The notes beneath the pieces are model-generated. The model did not search any database. It saw only the letters and a program-made list of their open reading frames with translations, and was not told the DNA's origin. Positions 8,041 to 16,651 of a stretch of 39,097 nt of DNA are shown here, piece by piece (position 1 is the first letter of the stretch; each line of letters starts with the position of its first letter). A program made the translations under genes and the position numbers. The stretch is from NCBI GenBank assembly GCA_013298595.1, contig JAAFIG010000042.1, positions 1 through 39,097 of the forward strand, in the 5' to 3' direction. This stretch comes from Deinococcales bacterium. GTDB lineage: Bacteria; Deinococcota; Deinococci; Deinococcales; JAAFIG01.

Positions 8041-8865
8041 ATGCCTCGAGTACCACTGTCTAAACGCTTCCCAATACTTAAACCAATGATTGAAGAATTA
8101 AAAATCCTCGAACGCAACTGGCAAACCCGTCAGGCAGCCTATCAATTACAAAAAACAGCGGCGAGTTTAGCAAAAACAACAGTCTTTTCTAAACATCAAT
8201 CACTCTTACAAAGACGCTTAGGCACAAGCGATATTGCCATGCAAGACGGTAAAATTCATAACTTAAAAATAGCTGCACCAAAATTCTCGCAAGTGCAACT
8301 CGAATCAGGGCAGATCCTGAGTTTCTGGAAAATTCTTGGTCGTGCCTCGAGTCAAAATGGTTTTATTAATGGCATGCTGATTGCCGATGGACATGCTATC
8401 CAAGGCGTTGGTGGTGGGCTTTGCCAACTGGCAAATTTACTTTACTGGATGGCATTACACAGCCCACTCGAGGTACTCGAACATCATCATCACAGCCTTG
8501 ATATCTTCCCAGATTCAGGACGAGTATTACCTTTTGGTAGTGGTGCAAGTGTGTATTACAATTACTTTGATTTACAATTCAAAAATACCACACCGTACAG
8601 CATCGGTTTAGATGTTTGGCTTTCCAAAACACATTTACATGGCATGCTCTGGACAGATGTAGTTTACCCAGAAACCTTTAAAATCCGAGAAGAAGATCAC
8701 TGCTTTTATCGGCATGAAAACGGATCTATTTATCGGCGCAACAGCTTATTCCAACATCGTTTTGAACGAGCCACAGGACGTTTACTCGAGAAACGCTTAA
8801 TCACTGCCAACGACTCGAGGGTACTTTATATCCCAAGCCCTGATGTACCAATCCTCGAGTTATAA
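8041..8865 (+). CDS. VanW family protein
   Basis: A 274-residue protein of the VanW family, named from vancomycin-resistance clusters though its biochemical role is unknown. The VanW core starts at residue ~90: SFWKILGRASSQNGFINGM, then GVGGGLCQLANLLYWMAL, then LDIFPDSGRVLPFGSGAS and VYYNYFDLQFKNTTPYSI. No signal peptide is visible; the N-terminus is basic and helical. The gene ends convergently with the RNHCP gene: the two stop codons lie side by side in a shared TTATAA (8860-8865). Confidence 0.9.
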   Translation: MPRVPLSKRFPILKPMIEELKILERNWQTRQAAYQLQKTAASLAKTTVFSKHQSLLQRRLGTSDIAMQDGKIHNLKIAAPKFSQVQLESGQILSFWKILGRASSQNGFINGMLIADGHAIQGVGGGLCQLANLLYWMALHSPLEVLEHHHHSLDIFPDSGRVLPFGSGASVYYNYFDLQFKNTTPYSIGLDVWLSKTHLHGMLWTDVVYPETFKIREEDHCFYRHENGSIYRRNSLFQHRFERATGRLLEKRLITANDSRVLYIPSPDVPILEL

Positions 8866-9198
8866 ACGCGGTGCTCGAGACAGCATAATAATTTTATCAA
8901 AATCATCAGGCTGATTGGGATCGTCTAGGGCTGCTTTATTGCGTCTTTCTGCACCACATTTTGCACAGCGATGCACAATAATCCAACCTTTTTTACTGTT
9001 ATGTTCAACTCGTACTGGCTCGAGTAAACCTACACACGGGCTGGCTCGGTCACCTGGGAATTCGTCTACATGCACACTATGTAAACATACTGGGCAATGA
9101 TTTCTGACACTGCCATTCTCGAGTGGTTGCACTAAGGTATTGCAATGCAAACAGGTAAAAGCTGTGTTTGTTCCTTGGACTGTGAAACGCCGCGCCAT
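8860..9198 (-). CDS. RNHCP domain zinc-ribbon-like protein
   Basis: A 112-residue protein with two zinc-ribbon-like cysteine pairs, CLHC near residue 17 and RNHCPVC near residue 32, then HRCAKCGAERRNK. RNHCP names the family (conserved in many bacteria, function unknown, probably metal-binding). The start ATG 9198 is supported by TATTTT six bases upstream on the minus strand, i.e. a leaderless promoter; a longer frame to 9267 crosses into the divergent gene. The C-terminus overlaps the VanW gene by six bases. Confidence 0.88.
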   Translation of the reverse strand: MARRFTVQGTNTAFTCLHCNTLVQPLENGSVRNHCPVCLHSVHVDEFPGDRASPCVGLLEPVRVEHNSKKGWIIVHRCAKCGAERRNKAALDDPNQPDDFDKIIMLSRAPRL

Positions 9199-9204
9199 AC
9201 CTTC

Positions 9205-9219
9205 AAAATACACTATGCT
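9205..9219. promoter_or_regulatory. Back-to-back -10 boxes of two divergent leaderless genes
   Basis: On the minus strand TATTTT (9210-9205) sits six bases before ATG 9198. On the plus strand TATGCT (9214-9219) sits seven bases before ATG 9227. The two start codons are only 28 bases apart, so each promoter's -35 region lies inside the other gene. The two polymerases could not bind at the same time. Confidence 0.5.
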
Positions 9220-9226
9220 GGGCAGT

Positions 9227-10396
9227 ATGGAAATTGCTGAACGATATGTGCGCTTAGCGCATGGCATTAACTCACATCATCAAGGGTTTATTGATTCCTA
9301 TGTTGGAAACCCAGTCTGGGCAGAAAACACAGCTAAAACACCAGATGATCTCGAGATGGATTGCTTAGCACTCGAGACAGAAATTGCTGGTATGACGGAT
9401 GCTGCACGTCAAGCATTTTTACAAGTGCAAACTCGAGCCATGCGGACAATACTGCGTTTGGTTCGTGGTGAAAAACTCTCTTACTTAGAAGAAGTTCGTG
9501 GTTTATACGATGTTGTACCAGAACGTGTACCAGAATCAACTTTTCAGACAGCCTTAGCGCAACTCGAGACTGTTTTGCCAGGCTCAGGTGATTTAATGGG
9601 GCGTTGGCAAGCCTTGCGTGAGCAATTTCGTATTGTACCAGAGCACTTAGAACCTTTACTCGAGGTGATTAATACTGAATTGCGAGCACGTACCAAAAAA
9701 ATCTTTAACCTACCCGAACACGAAAACATCCATTTTCAATTGGTGCAAAATAAGCCGTGGGCTGGTTATAACTGGTTTTTAGGACAAGCTGTATCTCGAG
9801 TCGAAATCAACACCGATTTACCAGCGTATCTGCATACCCTACCTGATTTAGTGGCTCATGAAGGTTATCCAGGGCATCATACCGAACGGATTTTCAAGGA
9901 ACAATTAAAAAATAAATATAGTCATGCCGAACACGATTTACAATTACTCAATGCACCCGAAGCTATTTTGGCTGAAGGTATTGCGACCAATGCCCTCGAG
10001 TTTATCTGTACACCTCACGAACTGCCTGCATGGTTACTCGAGTTAGCCCCAAAAGCGGGTTTATCCCTAACGCTTGAGCAATGCGAATTGATGTTTACTG
10101 CCCTAGGTGCCCAAGCAAACCTGCGAGGAGTTCGCACCAATGCTGCTTTGATGCTGCACCAAGATGGTGCAACGGATGATGCTGTTCTCGAGTATTTACA
10201 GCAATTTATGCTAACCAATAGCAAACAAGCCACTAAAGCCCTCGAGTTTATCAAACATGCTCGAGGCTATATTCACACGTACACAGAAGGGTACCAGTTG
10301 GTGCATGGTGCTTTACGGAACGCAGAACGACAAATGGTCTTTGGGCGTTTACTTGCCGAACCCATCACACCAAGCCAGTTACAAGCCATGACTTAA
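9227..10396 (+). CDS. DUF885-like putative metallopeptidase
   Basis: A 389-residue soluble protein. The motif HEGYPGHH at residues 211-218 matches the HE-x-x-PGHH zinc signature of DUF885-type putative metallopeptidases, and LAEGIATNALE (Glu250) fits the downstream glutamate ligand ('EGWA'). No signal peptide is present, so a cytoplasmic peptidase is likely; the natural substrate is unknown. The start ATG 9227 is chosen because TATGCT lies seven bases upstream; ATG 9215 is possible but would be placed directly on a -10-like TACACT. The gene holds 11 CTCGAG sites, eight read as Leu-Glu and three as Thr/Ser/Ala-Arg. Confidence 0.82.
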   Translation: MEIAERYVRLAHGINSHHQGFIDSYVGNPVWAENTAKTPDDLEMDCLALETEIAGMTDAARQAFLQVQTRAMRTILRLVRGEKLSYLEEVRGLYDVVPERVPESTFQTALAQLETVLPGSGDLMGRWQALREQFRIVPEHLEPLLEVINTELRARTKKIFNLPEHENIHFQLVQNKPWAGYNWFLGQAVSRVEINTDLPAYLHTLPDLVAHEGYPGHHTERIFKEQLKNKYSHAEHDLQLLNAPEAILAEGIATNALEFICTPHELPAWLLELAPKAGLSLTLEQCELMFTALGAQANLRGVRTNAALMLHQDGATDDAVLEYLQQFMLTNSKQATKALEFIKHARGYIHTYTEGYQLVHGALRNAERQMVFGRLLAEPITPSQLQAMT

Positions 10397-10427
10397 CAAG
10401 AAACTAGAGGTATATAAAACAAAAAAC

Positions 10428-10444
10428 GCGCCACTTATGGGCGC
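10428..10444 (-). terminator. Hairpin followed by T-run on the minus strand (orphan terminator?)
   Basis: On the minus strand GCGCC and GGCGC pair over a short loop and are followed by G and six T, an intrinsic-terminator layout. No minus-strand gene lies upstream of it, so it may end antisense transcripts entering the DUF885-like gene, or be chance. The rest of 10397-10555 shows only the region just before ybaB. Confidence 0.3.
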
Positions 10445-10555
10445 TGATAGGAAATAGTGTATCACGGTATGCGTTATGCGTCAAGACTATGCACTTGAGA
10501 CTGTGATAGACAACAAATTTTGCACCTCCAAGGATTCTGGTAGACTATTTTGGTT

Positions 10556-10864
10556 ATGAATATTCAAAAAATGATGAAACAAATGCAAAAAGCCCAAGCC
10601 GCTCAAGCCGACATGCAGGACAAACTCGAAGCACTCGAGATCACAGGCAGTGCAGGTGGTGGTATGGTCAAAGCTGTTTGCAGTGGCAGCGGACAAATTA
10701 AAAGCCTTAAACTTGACAAAGTTGTTGTAGACCCAGAAGATGTCGAAGCACTCGAGGATTTAATCTTAGTTGCCCTCCAAGACGCGCAACGCAAAGCCAA
10801 CGAAGCCCAACAAGGCGAAGTCAGCAAACTGATGAGCGGTTTACAAATACCAGGTATGCGTTAA
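10556..10864 (+). CDS. YbaB/EbfC family nucleoid-associated protein
   Basis: A 102-residue YbaB/EbfC DNA-binding protein, usual length for the family. It has the N-terminal helix MNIQKMMKQMQKAQAAQADM, the beta hairpin GSAGGGMVKAVCSGSGQIKSL and the signature DPEDVEALEDLILVALQDA. It works as a dimer that coats DNA. In many bacteria it follows dnaX and precedes recR, but neither is here. Start at ATG 10556; TAGACT and TATTTT boxes lie 9 and 4 bases upstream, consistent with a short or absent leader. TTG 10550 is an alternative start. Confidence 0.95.
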   Translation: MNIQKMMKQMQKAQAAQADMQDKLEALEITGSAGGGMVKAVCSGSGQIKSLKLDKVVVDPEDVEALEDLILVALQDAQRKANEAQQGEVSKLMSGLQIPGMR

Positions 10865-10909
10865 GGCAAGTACCAACATTTATCCTGCGGCAAAGGTGTA
10901 ACCTAAGGT

Positions 10910-11797
10910 GTGAACGCGGTTTCCTCACCGCTCGAGCGATTTAAAACTTACCTCGAGTTGGTCAAATTTGAACACACGATTTTTGCGTTGCCCTTTGCCT
11001 ATTCGGGTTTATTTATTGCATCAAAAAATCAATTGGGTACTTGGTTTCCTGGGTTTGCCATACTTTTTTGGGTCACACTTGCCATGATCGGCGCTCGGAC
11101 AGCCGCGATGGCACTCAACCGAGTTATAGATGCTGCCATAGATGCACGTAATCCACGAACCGCCATGCGTCATGTACCAAAAGGCGCAGTTAAACCGCTC
11201 GAGGGGTACGGTTTAGCCATTATTTCTTTGCTGGTGCTGGCTATTTCGGCTTGGCAACTCAACCCCTTGTGCCTTGCACTAATGCCACTGGCTGTGGTTT
11301 TTTTGGTGCTCTACCCTTATACAAAACGCTTCACTTGGCTTTGTCATGTCTGGCTTGGCATCACCGATGGTGCGGCTGCCAGTGGTGGCTACATTGCCGT
11401 TACAGGGCGTTTTGATGCAGTTGCTTGGATACTTTGGTTAGTGGTTATTTTCTGGATGGTTGGTTTAGATGTTATTTATGCCACCCAAGATTACGATTTT
11501 GACCGAGAAAACGGCGTCAACAGCATCCCACAACGCTTTGGTATCCCACGAGGTCTCGAGATTGCCAAACTGAGCCATGCCATGATGTGGGCATTACTGA
11601 TAGCAGTTGGTATTGTTGCAGGCAGCCACTGGATTTACTACGCAGGTGTGATTGTGATGGGCGCAATTCTTTGGTACGAACACAGCATTGTTAATCCAAA
11701 AGACTTAACCAAAGTCAACGAGGCATTTTTTAATGCCAATACTTGGTTGGCATTAACCATGATTGCCAGTGTCATGCTTGATGTGATTTTGCGTTAA
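10910..11797 (+). CDS. UbiA family prenyltransferase (probably MqnP-type, menaquinone pathway)
   Basis: A 295-residue multi-pass membrane prenyltransferase. The first aspartate-rich motif is NRVIDAAID (Asn70, Asp74, Asp78) and the second is [12 protein letters not shown], both on cytoplasmic loops that bind Mg-prenyl diphosphate. The sequence start ([22 protein letters not shown]) and the [16 protein letters not shown] stretch match 4-hydroxybenzoate-polyprenyltransferase-like proteins of menaquinone-using bacteria (MqnP, futalosine route). The GTG start at 10910 has TAACCT five bases upstream (leaderless) and also an AAGG close by. It lies 45 bases after ybaB and may be co-transcribed. Confidence 0.88.
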   Translation: MNAVSSPLERFKTYLELVKFEHTIFALPFAYSGLFIASKNQLGTWFPGFAILFWVTLAMIGARTAAMALNRVIDAAIDARNPRTAMRHVPKGAVKPLEGYGLAIISLLVLAISAWQLNPLCLALMPLAVVFLVLYPYTKRFTWLCHVWLGITDGAAASGGYIAVTGRFDAVAWILWLVVIFWMVGLDVIYATQDYDFDRENGVNSIPQRFGIPRGLEIAKLSHAMMWALLIAVGIVAGSHWIYYAGVIVMGAILWYEHSIVNPKDLTKVNEAFFNANTWLALTMIASVMLDVILR

Positions 11798-11838
11798 CGA
11801 ACCGCATGCTCTGGACACTTTTGGTCAACAAACTTAGT

Positions 11839-12534
11839 TTATGCTCGAGATCTGGGTGGCATAAACCGTGTTATTAAACTACCAATCAAATGGCTTTTCA
11901 GTAACCATGCAATACCAAATGCCCAGATCGCAATAAATTCCACCCAATATAATGTACTGTCATTGGGTAAATCTTGTTGTATCAGCGCGTAATAACCAAG
12001 CCGCAAACCATAAAAACCAAGTGCTGCAACAATCACAATGCCACAGATTCGGTACCGCCACGCATTTTGCAACTTGGTTTTATCTGCCATCGGAGTGGCA
12101 TTCTGATTCTTAGGAAACAACACCAATGCTGTAAATGCCATCAAAACCATCAGTAGAACTGCACAAACCAAATGTGCCACAGCAATATTTTTTTCATATT
12201 GAGTCATCAGGTACTTATCCGTATAGGTTGGACACATCGCAACGCCAACAGCCGCCAATCCCATGAGTTTATGCACCCAATTTTCGCTGGGATACCCCGA
12301 GTAACAAAATAAAAATACACCAATTGCACAAAGCACCGCCACAAAAATATCTCGAGTTTGGTCAACGTGATAATACGCACTGATCGAGGGTTGTAACATT
12401 GTCCCGCTTAAATACCCAACAACGTAAACAACAGGTGGTAGTAAAATTGCAAAAATACCAATAGCAGCCCGTAAATTCAAATAAGAAATCAGCATTGAAA
12501 GCTGCTCATTTGGGGGATTTTTTTGCTTGTTCAT
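11839..12534 (-). CDS. Conserved integral membrane protein of unknown function
   Basis: A 231-residue protein with about six membrane segments. The central stretch QPSISAYYHVDQTRDIFV followed by AIGVFLFCYSGYPSENWVHK and then AMCPT looks like a conserved bacterial membrane family (similar proteins are labelled hypothetical or DUF998-like; assignment not certain). On the minus strand TAGAAT (12545-12540) lies five bases before ATG 12534, a leaderless start. It is convergent to the UbiA gene, 41 bases apart. Only two CTCGAG sites occur. Confidence 0.75.
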   Translation of the reverse strand: MNKQKNPPNEQLSMLISYLNLRAAIGIFAILLPPVVYVVGYLSGTMLQPSISAYYHVDQTRDIFVAVLCAIGVFLFCYSGYPSENWVHKLMGLAAVGVAMCPTYTDKYLMTQYEKNIAVAHLVCAVLLMVLMAFTALVLFPKNQNATPMADKTKLQNAWRYRICGIVIVAALGFYGLRLGYYALIQQDLPNDSTLYWVEFIAIWAFGIAWLLKSHLIGSLITRFMPPRSRA

Positions 12535-12663
12535 ACATAATTCTACACAAGTTTAAAAAAACCACACGCTCAAGAAACCGTAGCAACAAGGCGTGCCTCG
12601 CTACTACTACAATCGCATCCCAAAAGATGTTTCAATGACCAAACAAGCTCGAGCACAACAAAC

Positions 12664-15600
12664 CTATATGACATCCACTGTAAATACCAATCGGTGCCAA
12701 CCACCACGGACTTTGTAAGCGTCTCGAGCATCTGGTCCACAACTGCCTGTACCAATGCCTCGCATGGCAGCATCTATGTGCAGAATCACTTCGGCTCGAG
12801 GGGTTAAGTCGGATGTGTGCATGGCTTTGTGTAAGTCCTCGGTAGTGTAATGCAGGGCATTGAAACCAAATGGGGTTTCGCTCGAGATGCGAATACCTTT
12901 GCCGTTGGTGTTGGTCAGTTCAAGCCAACGTGTTTTTTCGTGGTGCCCTGTTTCTTGGGGCATGATATACGGGTAGTACTGCTCGGTGACGGTACTGTTA
13001 TAAATGCCTAGCATGGCACCTGATTGACGGTCAGCGTAGGTCTCCTCTGCTCCTAAGCCAAAGTAACAAAGGTTCTCGAGGCTTTCGTGCAAGTGTAATT
13101 CGATACCAACCCGTGGTAAATCGTGACAAATTGGGTTAACCCAAATATCAAATTCAAATCTCGAGCCAACAAATCGGCTTTTAACAATGGCTAATTCGGC
13201 GATACTATTACTGGAGAATTGTTTGGTTTGCTCGAGTACTGTTATGCCACTCGAGAGGCTGTGTTCGGAGCGTTCTAAGCTTTTGCTGGTTAATTGGTTG
13301 AGTCCCCAAGCCAACCATTTGTTGAGTACCATTTCTGGGCGCAGTGGCACTGTGTAAATACCATCGTTATCTATTGGGGCACGAAATAAACTGAGTTGTG
13401 GTGCTTTTTTCAGGGCACTGATATCACCAATTTGCCATGACATCGGTTTGGGTTGCATTTGGGCATTTGGCATTGAATTACCTTGTAACTCGAGTTGTTG
13501 CCATGCGACTAAGTGCCCAGCTTTTGCCCAAGCATGATTTTCTTGGGTGTAAAAATACACGTTCAAATGATGCTCGAGTGCGACTGATTCGGGTAACTCG
13601 AGGGTTACTAGCATTTTTTGCTGAGCAGCAATCTCGAGGGGTGCAAATTCACCTCGGGCAACCATTTGACCATCAGCGAGTAATTCCCAAGTGCCAATTA
13701 ACCAAGCTAAACTCGAGAACCAATTTTTGTTCTTGATTTCAAATTGAATAGTGTTACCTGTTTGCTCGAGTAAACGCACAGCTACGGGTTGTTGTAAGTA
13801 CATCACTTCACGCATGGCTGGATGTGGTATACGGTCTGGTTGGACTAAACCATCAGCACAAAAATTCCCATCGTGAGGTTGTTCGCCGTAGTCTCCGCCG
13901 TAATTCCAATGTTGTTTTTGTTCATTCCAAATACCATGATCTACCCATTCCCAGATAAAACCACCTTGGATTTTTGGGTGACGCTCGAAGAGTTCCCAGT
14001 ACTCATGCAAACTGCCATTACTGTTGCCCATAGCGTGGCTGTACTCGCAAAGAATAAATGGGCGCTGAGCATCGGGTAAATCTGCCCAAGCTTCCATACG
14101 CTCGAGACTTGGGTACATCAGGCTCATGATATCCGAAGCTTTTTCGCCTGCTTTTCCACCTTGGTTTTCTTCGATAAAACAAGCACTTTCGTAATGCACA
14201 GGGCGCGAATCTGCATGACGCACCCAAGCAGCAGCTGCATCGTGATGTGCACCGTAACCACTTTCGTTGCCAAGCGACCACATGACAATACTTGGGTGGT
14301 TGCGGTCACGCTGCACCATACGAGCGACCCGCTCGAGAAAAGCACTGGCATAACGCGGGTCGTTACAAATCTCGAGGTAGTGCATATGCGATTCAATATT
14401 GGCTTCGTCTATGACATACAAACCCAGTTGATTACAAATTTCCAAAAAACTAGGATGTGGTGGATAATGCGAGGTTCGGACAGCATTAAAATTATGTTGT
14501 TTCATCAGCACAACATCTTCAAGCATTCGTTCAAACGGTAAAGCCCGACCAAGTTTATGATCCGATTCATGACGATTAACGCCGCGCAGCATCACTCGAG
14601 CGCCGTTGATTAAAAAATCTGTACCAATGATTTCGCTGCGACAAAAACCAATTTGTAAAGCTGTGGTTTGCATCACTTTATTGCTTGGATCAAGTAATTC
14701 GATTATTAATGTGTACAAATGCGGCGTTTCGGCATTCCACGCTTTAACATTTTCAAGCACCGCATGGAACTTAGCGCGATTGCGTTTATTTTCAAAATCA
14801 CTCGAGACATAAAAACTCAGGTTTTGTTTAACCAGTACTTCGCTTTTTACCTCGAGCACAGTGTCTTGCCCATCGGATAGAACCGCTCGGATTTGATACC
14901 CATCAGGCGCAATATGCGTTAAAAAACCCAGTGGCACATCCAACTCGAGTACACCCGAATGCTGACCCTCGAGTTTCGCTTTAGCGATCACATCACCAAT
15001 AAAAACAGTTGGTGTGCAATGTAAATGCACACTGCGAGTTAGCCCAGAAAACCACCATTGATCTTGATCTTCGATAACACTGACATCACCCCATTTAATG
15101 ACCACAGCCACCAAGGTATTCGGCGCATCAAAACGCATAAAAGCGGTGATATCAAACTCGGCTGGCAACCTCGAGTCTTTACTCATACCAACGGCTTGCC
15201 CGTTTAAGTAGACCAGTAAAATACTTTCGGCTGCCCCAAAATGCAGTACCACTCGCCGATTACGCCACTCGAGCGGAACCATAAATTGCCGACGATAGAC
15301 TGCCGTAGGATTATTTTCTTTAGGCACAAAAGGCGCTTCATGTGGAAACGGCATTTGCACATTGGTGTACCAAGGTGTGTCTAAGCCGTGCATTTGAATA
15401 CAACTTGGCACTGGAATACTCGAGAAGCCAGCCGCGACTTTATCACCTAGCACATTCTCTGGCACAGCTTCGGGGTTAGGGTAAACAGCAACATCCCAAG
15501 TGCCATCCAGAGATTGCACCCACGGGCTTTCGGCATCTGGCACAGCAAAATACTTTAATTGCAAAGCTCGAGCTGCATTTTTTACAGACCAGAACGTGGT

Positions 15601-15681
15601 GTGCATTGGTAATCTCGAGAGTTGTACAAGTTCAGGGTTTTGCCAAGATGGTTTCCCAGCTATTTGTAGAAGTGGCAACAT
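12664..15681 (-). CDS. lacZ: Beta-galactosidase, GH2 (LacZ type)
   Basis: A 1005-residue glycoside hydrolase family 2 enzyme that hydrolyses beta-galactosides such as lactose; length matches LacZ (~1020). The order is sugar-binding jelly roll (from ~45), Ig-like domain, TIM barrel with RGVNRHESD, RTSHYPPHPSFLEICNQLG and IDEANIES, acid/base Glu473 in WSLGNESGYG, nucleophile Glu546 in ILCEYSHAMGN, GGFIWEWVDHG, then a second Ig-like domain and the C-terminal galactose-binding-type beta-sandwich (bgal small N) with GLGAEETYADR. No signal peptide, so cytoplasmic. No lactose permease or dedicated regulator is adjacent. About 26 CTCGAG sites lie in the gene. Confidence 0.96.
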   Translation of the reverse strand: MLPLLQIAGKPSWQNPELVQLSRLPMHTTFWSVKNAARALQLKYFAVPDAESPWVQSLDGTWDVAVYPNPEAVPENVLGDKVAAGFSSIPVPSCIQMHGLDTPWYTNVQMPFPHEAPFVPKENNPTAVYRRQFMVPLEWRNRRVVLHFGAAESILLVYLNGQAVGMSKDSRLPAEFDITAFMRFDAPNTLVAVVIKWGDVSVIEDQDQWWFSGLTRSVHLHCTPTVFIGDVIAKAKLEGQHSGVLELDVPLGFLTHIAPDGYQIRAVLSDGQDTVLEVKSEVLVKQNLSFYVSSDFENKRNRAKFHAVLENVKAWNAETPHLYTLIIELLDPSNKVMQTTALQIGFCRSEIIGTDFLINGARVMLRGVNRHESDHKLGRALPFERMLEDVVLMKQHNFNAVRTSHYPPHPSFLEICNQLGLYVIDEANIESHMHYLEICNDPRYASAFLERVARMVQRDRNHPSIVMWSLGNESGYGAHHDAAAAWVRHADSRPVHYESACFIEENQGGKAGEKASDIMSLMYPSLERMEAWADLPDAQRPFILCEYSHAMGNSNGSLHEYWELFERHPKIQGGFIWEWVDHGIWNEQKQHWNYGGDYGEQPHDGNFCADGLVQPDRIPHPAMREVMYLQQPVAVRLLEQTGNTIQFEIKNKNWFSSLAWLIGTWELLADGQMVARGEFAPLEIAAQQKMLVTLELPESVALEHHLNVYFYTQENHAWAKAGHLVAWQQLELQGNSMPNAQMQPKPMSWQIGDISALKKAPQLSLFRAPIDNDGIYTVPLRPEMVLNKWLAWGLNQLTSKSLERSEHSLSSGITVLEQTKQFSSNSIAELAIVKSRFVGSRFEFDIWVNPICHDLPRVGIELHLHESLENLCYFGLGAEETYADRQSGAMLGIYNSTVTEQYYPYIMPQETGHHEKTRWLELTNTNGKGIRISSETPFGFNALHYTTEDLHKAMHTSDLTPRAEVILHIDAAMRGIGTGSCGPDARDAYKVRGGWHRLVFTVDVI

Positions 15682-15775
15682 ATGCTTTATTCTGCGACTT
15701 GAAGCCTAGATAACGCAATAGCTAAATGATGCGTTGATGATTCACTCGAGCATTGAGATACACTCGAGTTAGGTT

Positions 15776-15813
15776 AAATGCCAATGATTTCAATAATGAG
15801 ACCATTGGCATTT
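15776..15813. terminator. Inverted repeat between beta-galactosidase and repeat-protein genes
   Basis: An 11-bp perfect stem AAATGCCAATG / CATTGGCATTT around a 16-base loop. It lies downstream of the repeat-protein gene and about 95 bases upstream of lacZ, both on the minus strand. It could end the first transcript; the long loop and symmetrical T/A ends also allow an operator for lacZ. I prefer terminator. Confidence 0.5.
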
Positions 15814-15834
15814 TGCAAATTTTACTGTGACAAA

Positions 15835-16395
15835 TTACTTTTTCAGGTCAAAAGAAACTTTGATTTGGTCTGTACCAACAAGACTTGATTTCAAGGTCAA
15901 TGTTAATTTCTTAAAAGTCAGTGTTGCCTCGAGTCCTTTGTCCATTGCGCCCATTGCATCACCTGGTTTGTCCATTGCGCCAGCGGGTTTATCCATAGCA
16001 CCGCCGGCTGGCTTGTCGCCTGCCATTGCATCGGCTGGTTTATCCATTGCACCAGCGGGTTTATCGCCTGCCATTGCATCAGCGGGCTTATCCATCGCAC
16101 CCCCAGCCATTGCGTCACCGCCCATATTGTGTTCTACTTTCCAACCTTGTTTAGCAAAAGCAGATTCGTGGAACTTAAATGGTTCAGCAGCATCTTTACC
16201 TTTGTAAACCAAAACAATACTCGAGCCAGAGTTACTACGGCTGATAATTGGCAATTGCTTATACGCAGCGATATTAATCACTTCGCCACTGACAACACCA
16301 TTCACATTTGCACTTGAAGTTAAGCGCAACACAGGGGCAGCAAGGGCGAGTCCGGTGAGAGCAACAGCAGCAACAGCTAAAGCAATTTTATTCAT
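15835..16395 (-). CDS. Exported protein with Met-Asp-Lys-Pro/Gly-Asp-Lys-Pro repeat insert
   Basis: A 186-residue protein. It has a signal peptide (MNKIALAVAAVALTGLALAA, cleavage near 20), a globular part to ~90 with ISRSNSGSSIVLVYKG and FHESAFAKQGWKVEH, then residues 92-153 made of repeats of the type AMDKPADAMAGDKPAG, and a beta-rich end (LEATLTFKKLTLTLKSSL). The repeat is Ala, Gly, Met, Asp, Lys and Pro only, so probably extended and flexible. I do not know the family. ATG 16395 is chosen for the signal peptide and GAGGAA upstream; a frame to 16539 is longer but spurious. Confidence 0.75.
   Translation of the reverse strand: MNKIALAVAAVALTGLALAAPVLRLTSSANVNGVVSGEVINIAAYKQLPIISRSNSGSSIVLVYKGKDAAEPFKFHESAFAKQGWKVEHNMGGDAMAGGAMDKPADAMAGDKPAGAMDKPADAMAGDKPAGGAMDKPAGAMDKPGDAMGAMDKGLEATLTFKKLTLTLKSSLVGTDQIKVSFDLKK
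15937..16122 (-). repeat. Tandem repeat region coding for MDKPADAMAGDKPAG-type units
   Basis: About 62 codons of imperfect tandem repeats, units of ~4 to 15 residues (AMDKPADAMAGDKPAG, AMDKPAG, AMDKPGDAMG). DNA copies differ at third positions, so it is an old array, yet unit number could still vary between strains. Confidence 0.75.
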
Positions 16396-16409
16396 AGTTT
16401 CCTCTTTCT

Positions 16410-16431
16410 GACAGGCAATAAAAAGCCTGTC
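16410..16431 (-). promoter_or_regulatory. 5'-UTR hairpin before the repeat-protein gene
   Basis: GACAGGC and GCCTGTC pair perfectly over an 8-base A/T loop, ending 15 bases before the ATG at 16395 on the minus strand and next to its GAGGAA ribosome-binding site. A second short pair, ATCATC/GATGAT (around 16432-16448), sits just beyond. On the message this could control translation or stability. A terminator role is unlikely because no T-run follows the stem on the gene's strand. Confidence 0.4.
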
Positions 16432-16651
16432 ATCATCGCAGTGATGATTACCAAAAAAATTAGGGATCGCCCAAAAGCACCAACGTCTCGAGCCGAGCGC
16501 TTTTGCTTGCGTCGAAAGGAGATACGGAATACAATCCAAAAAAGTTCAATTGAACTCGAGTGGACAAGCCTATCTCATTACCTTGACAGTTTTATCTCCA
16601 TTCCTAAAGACCTGATAAACATCTTTTACATGTTCCATGAAATCTTTTGCG

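Noticed and set aside
12535-12663. Possible RNA gene in the gap before the membrane-protein gene
   Set aside because: No cloverleaf or strong stem could be drawn; it holds only the -10 box at 12540-12545 and one CTCGAG.
15827-16207. Plus-strand frame with AGLSIAPA-type repeats
   Set aside because: It is the antisense shadow of the repeat-coding part of the exported protein, which has a signal peptide and ribosome-binding site on the other strand.
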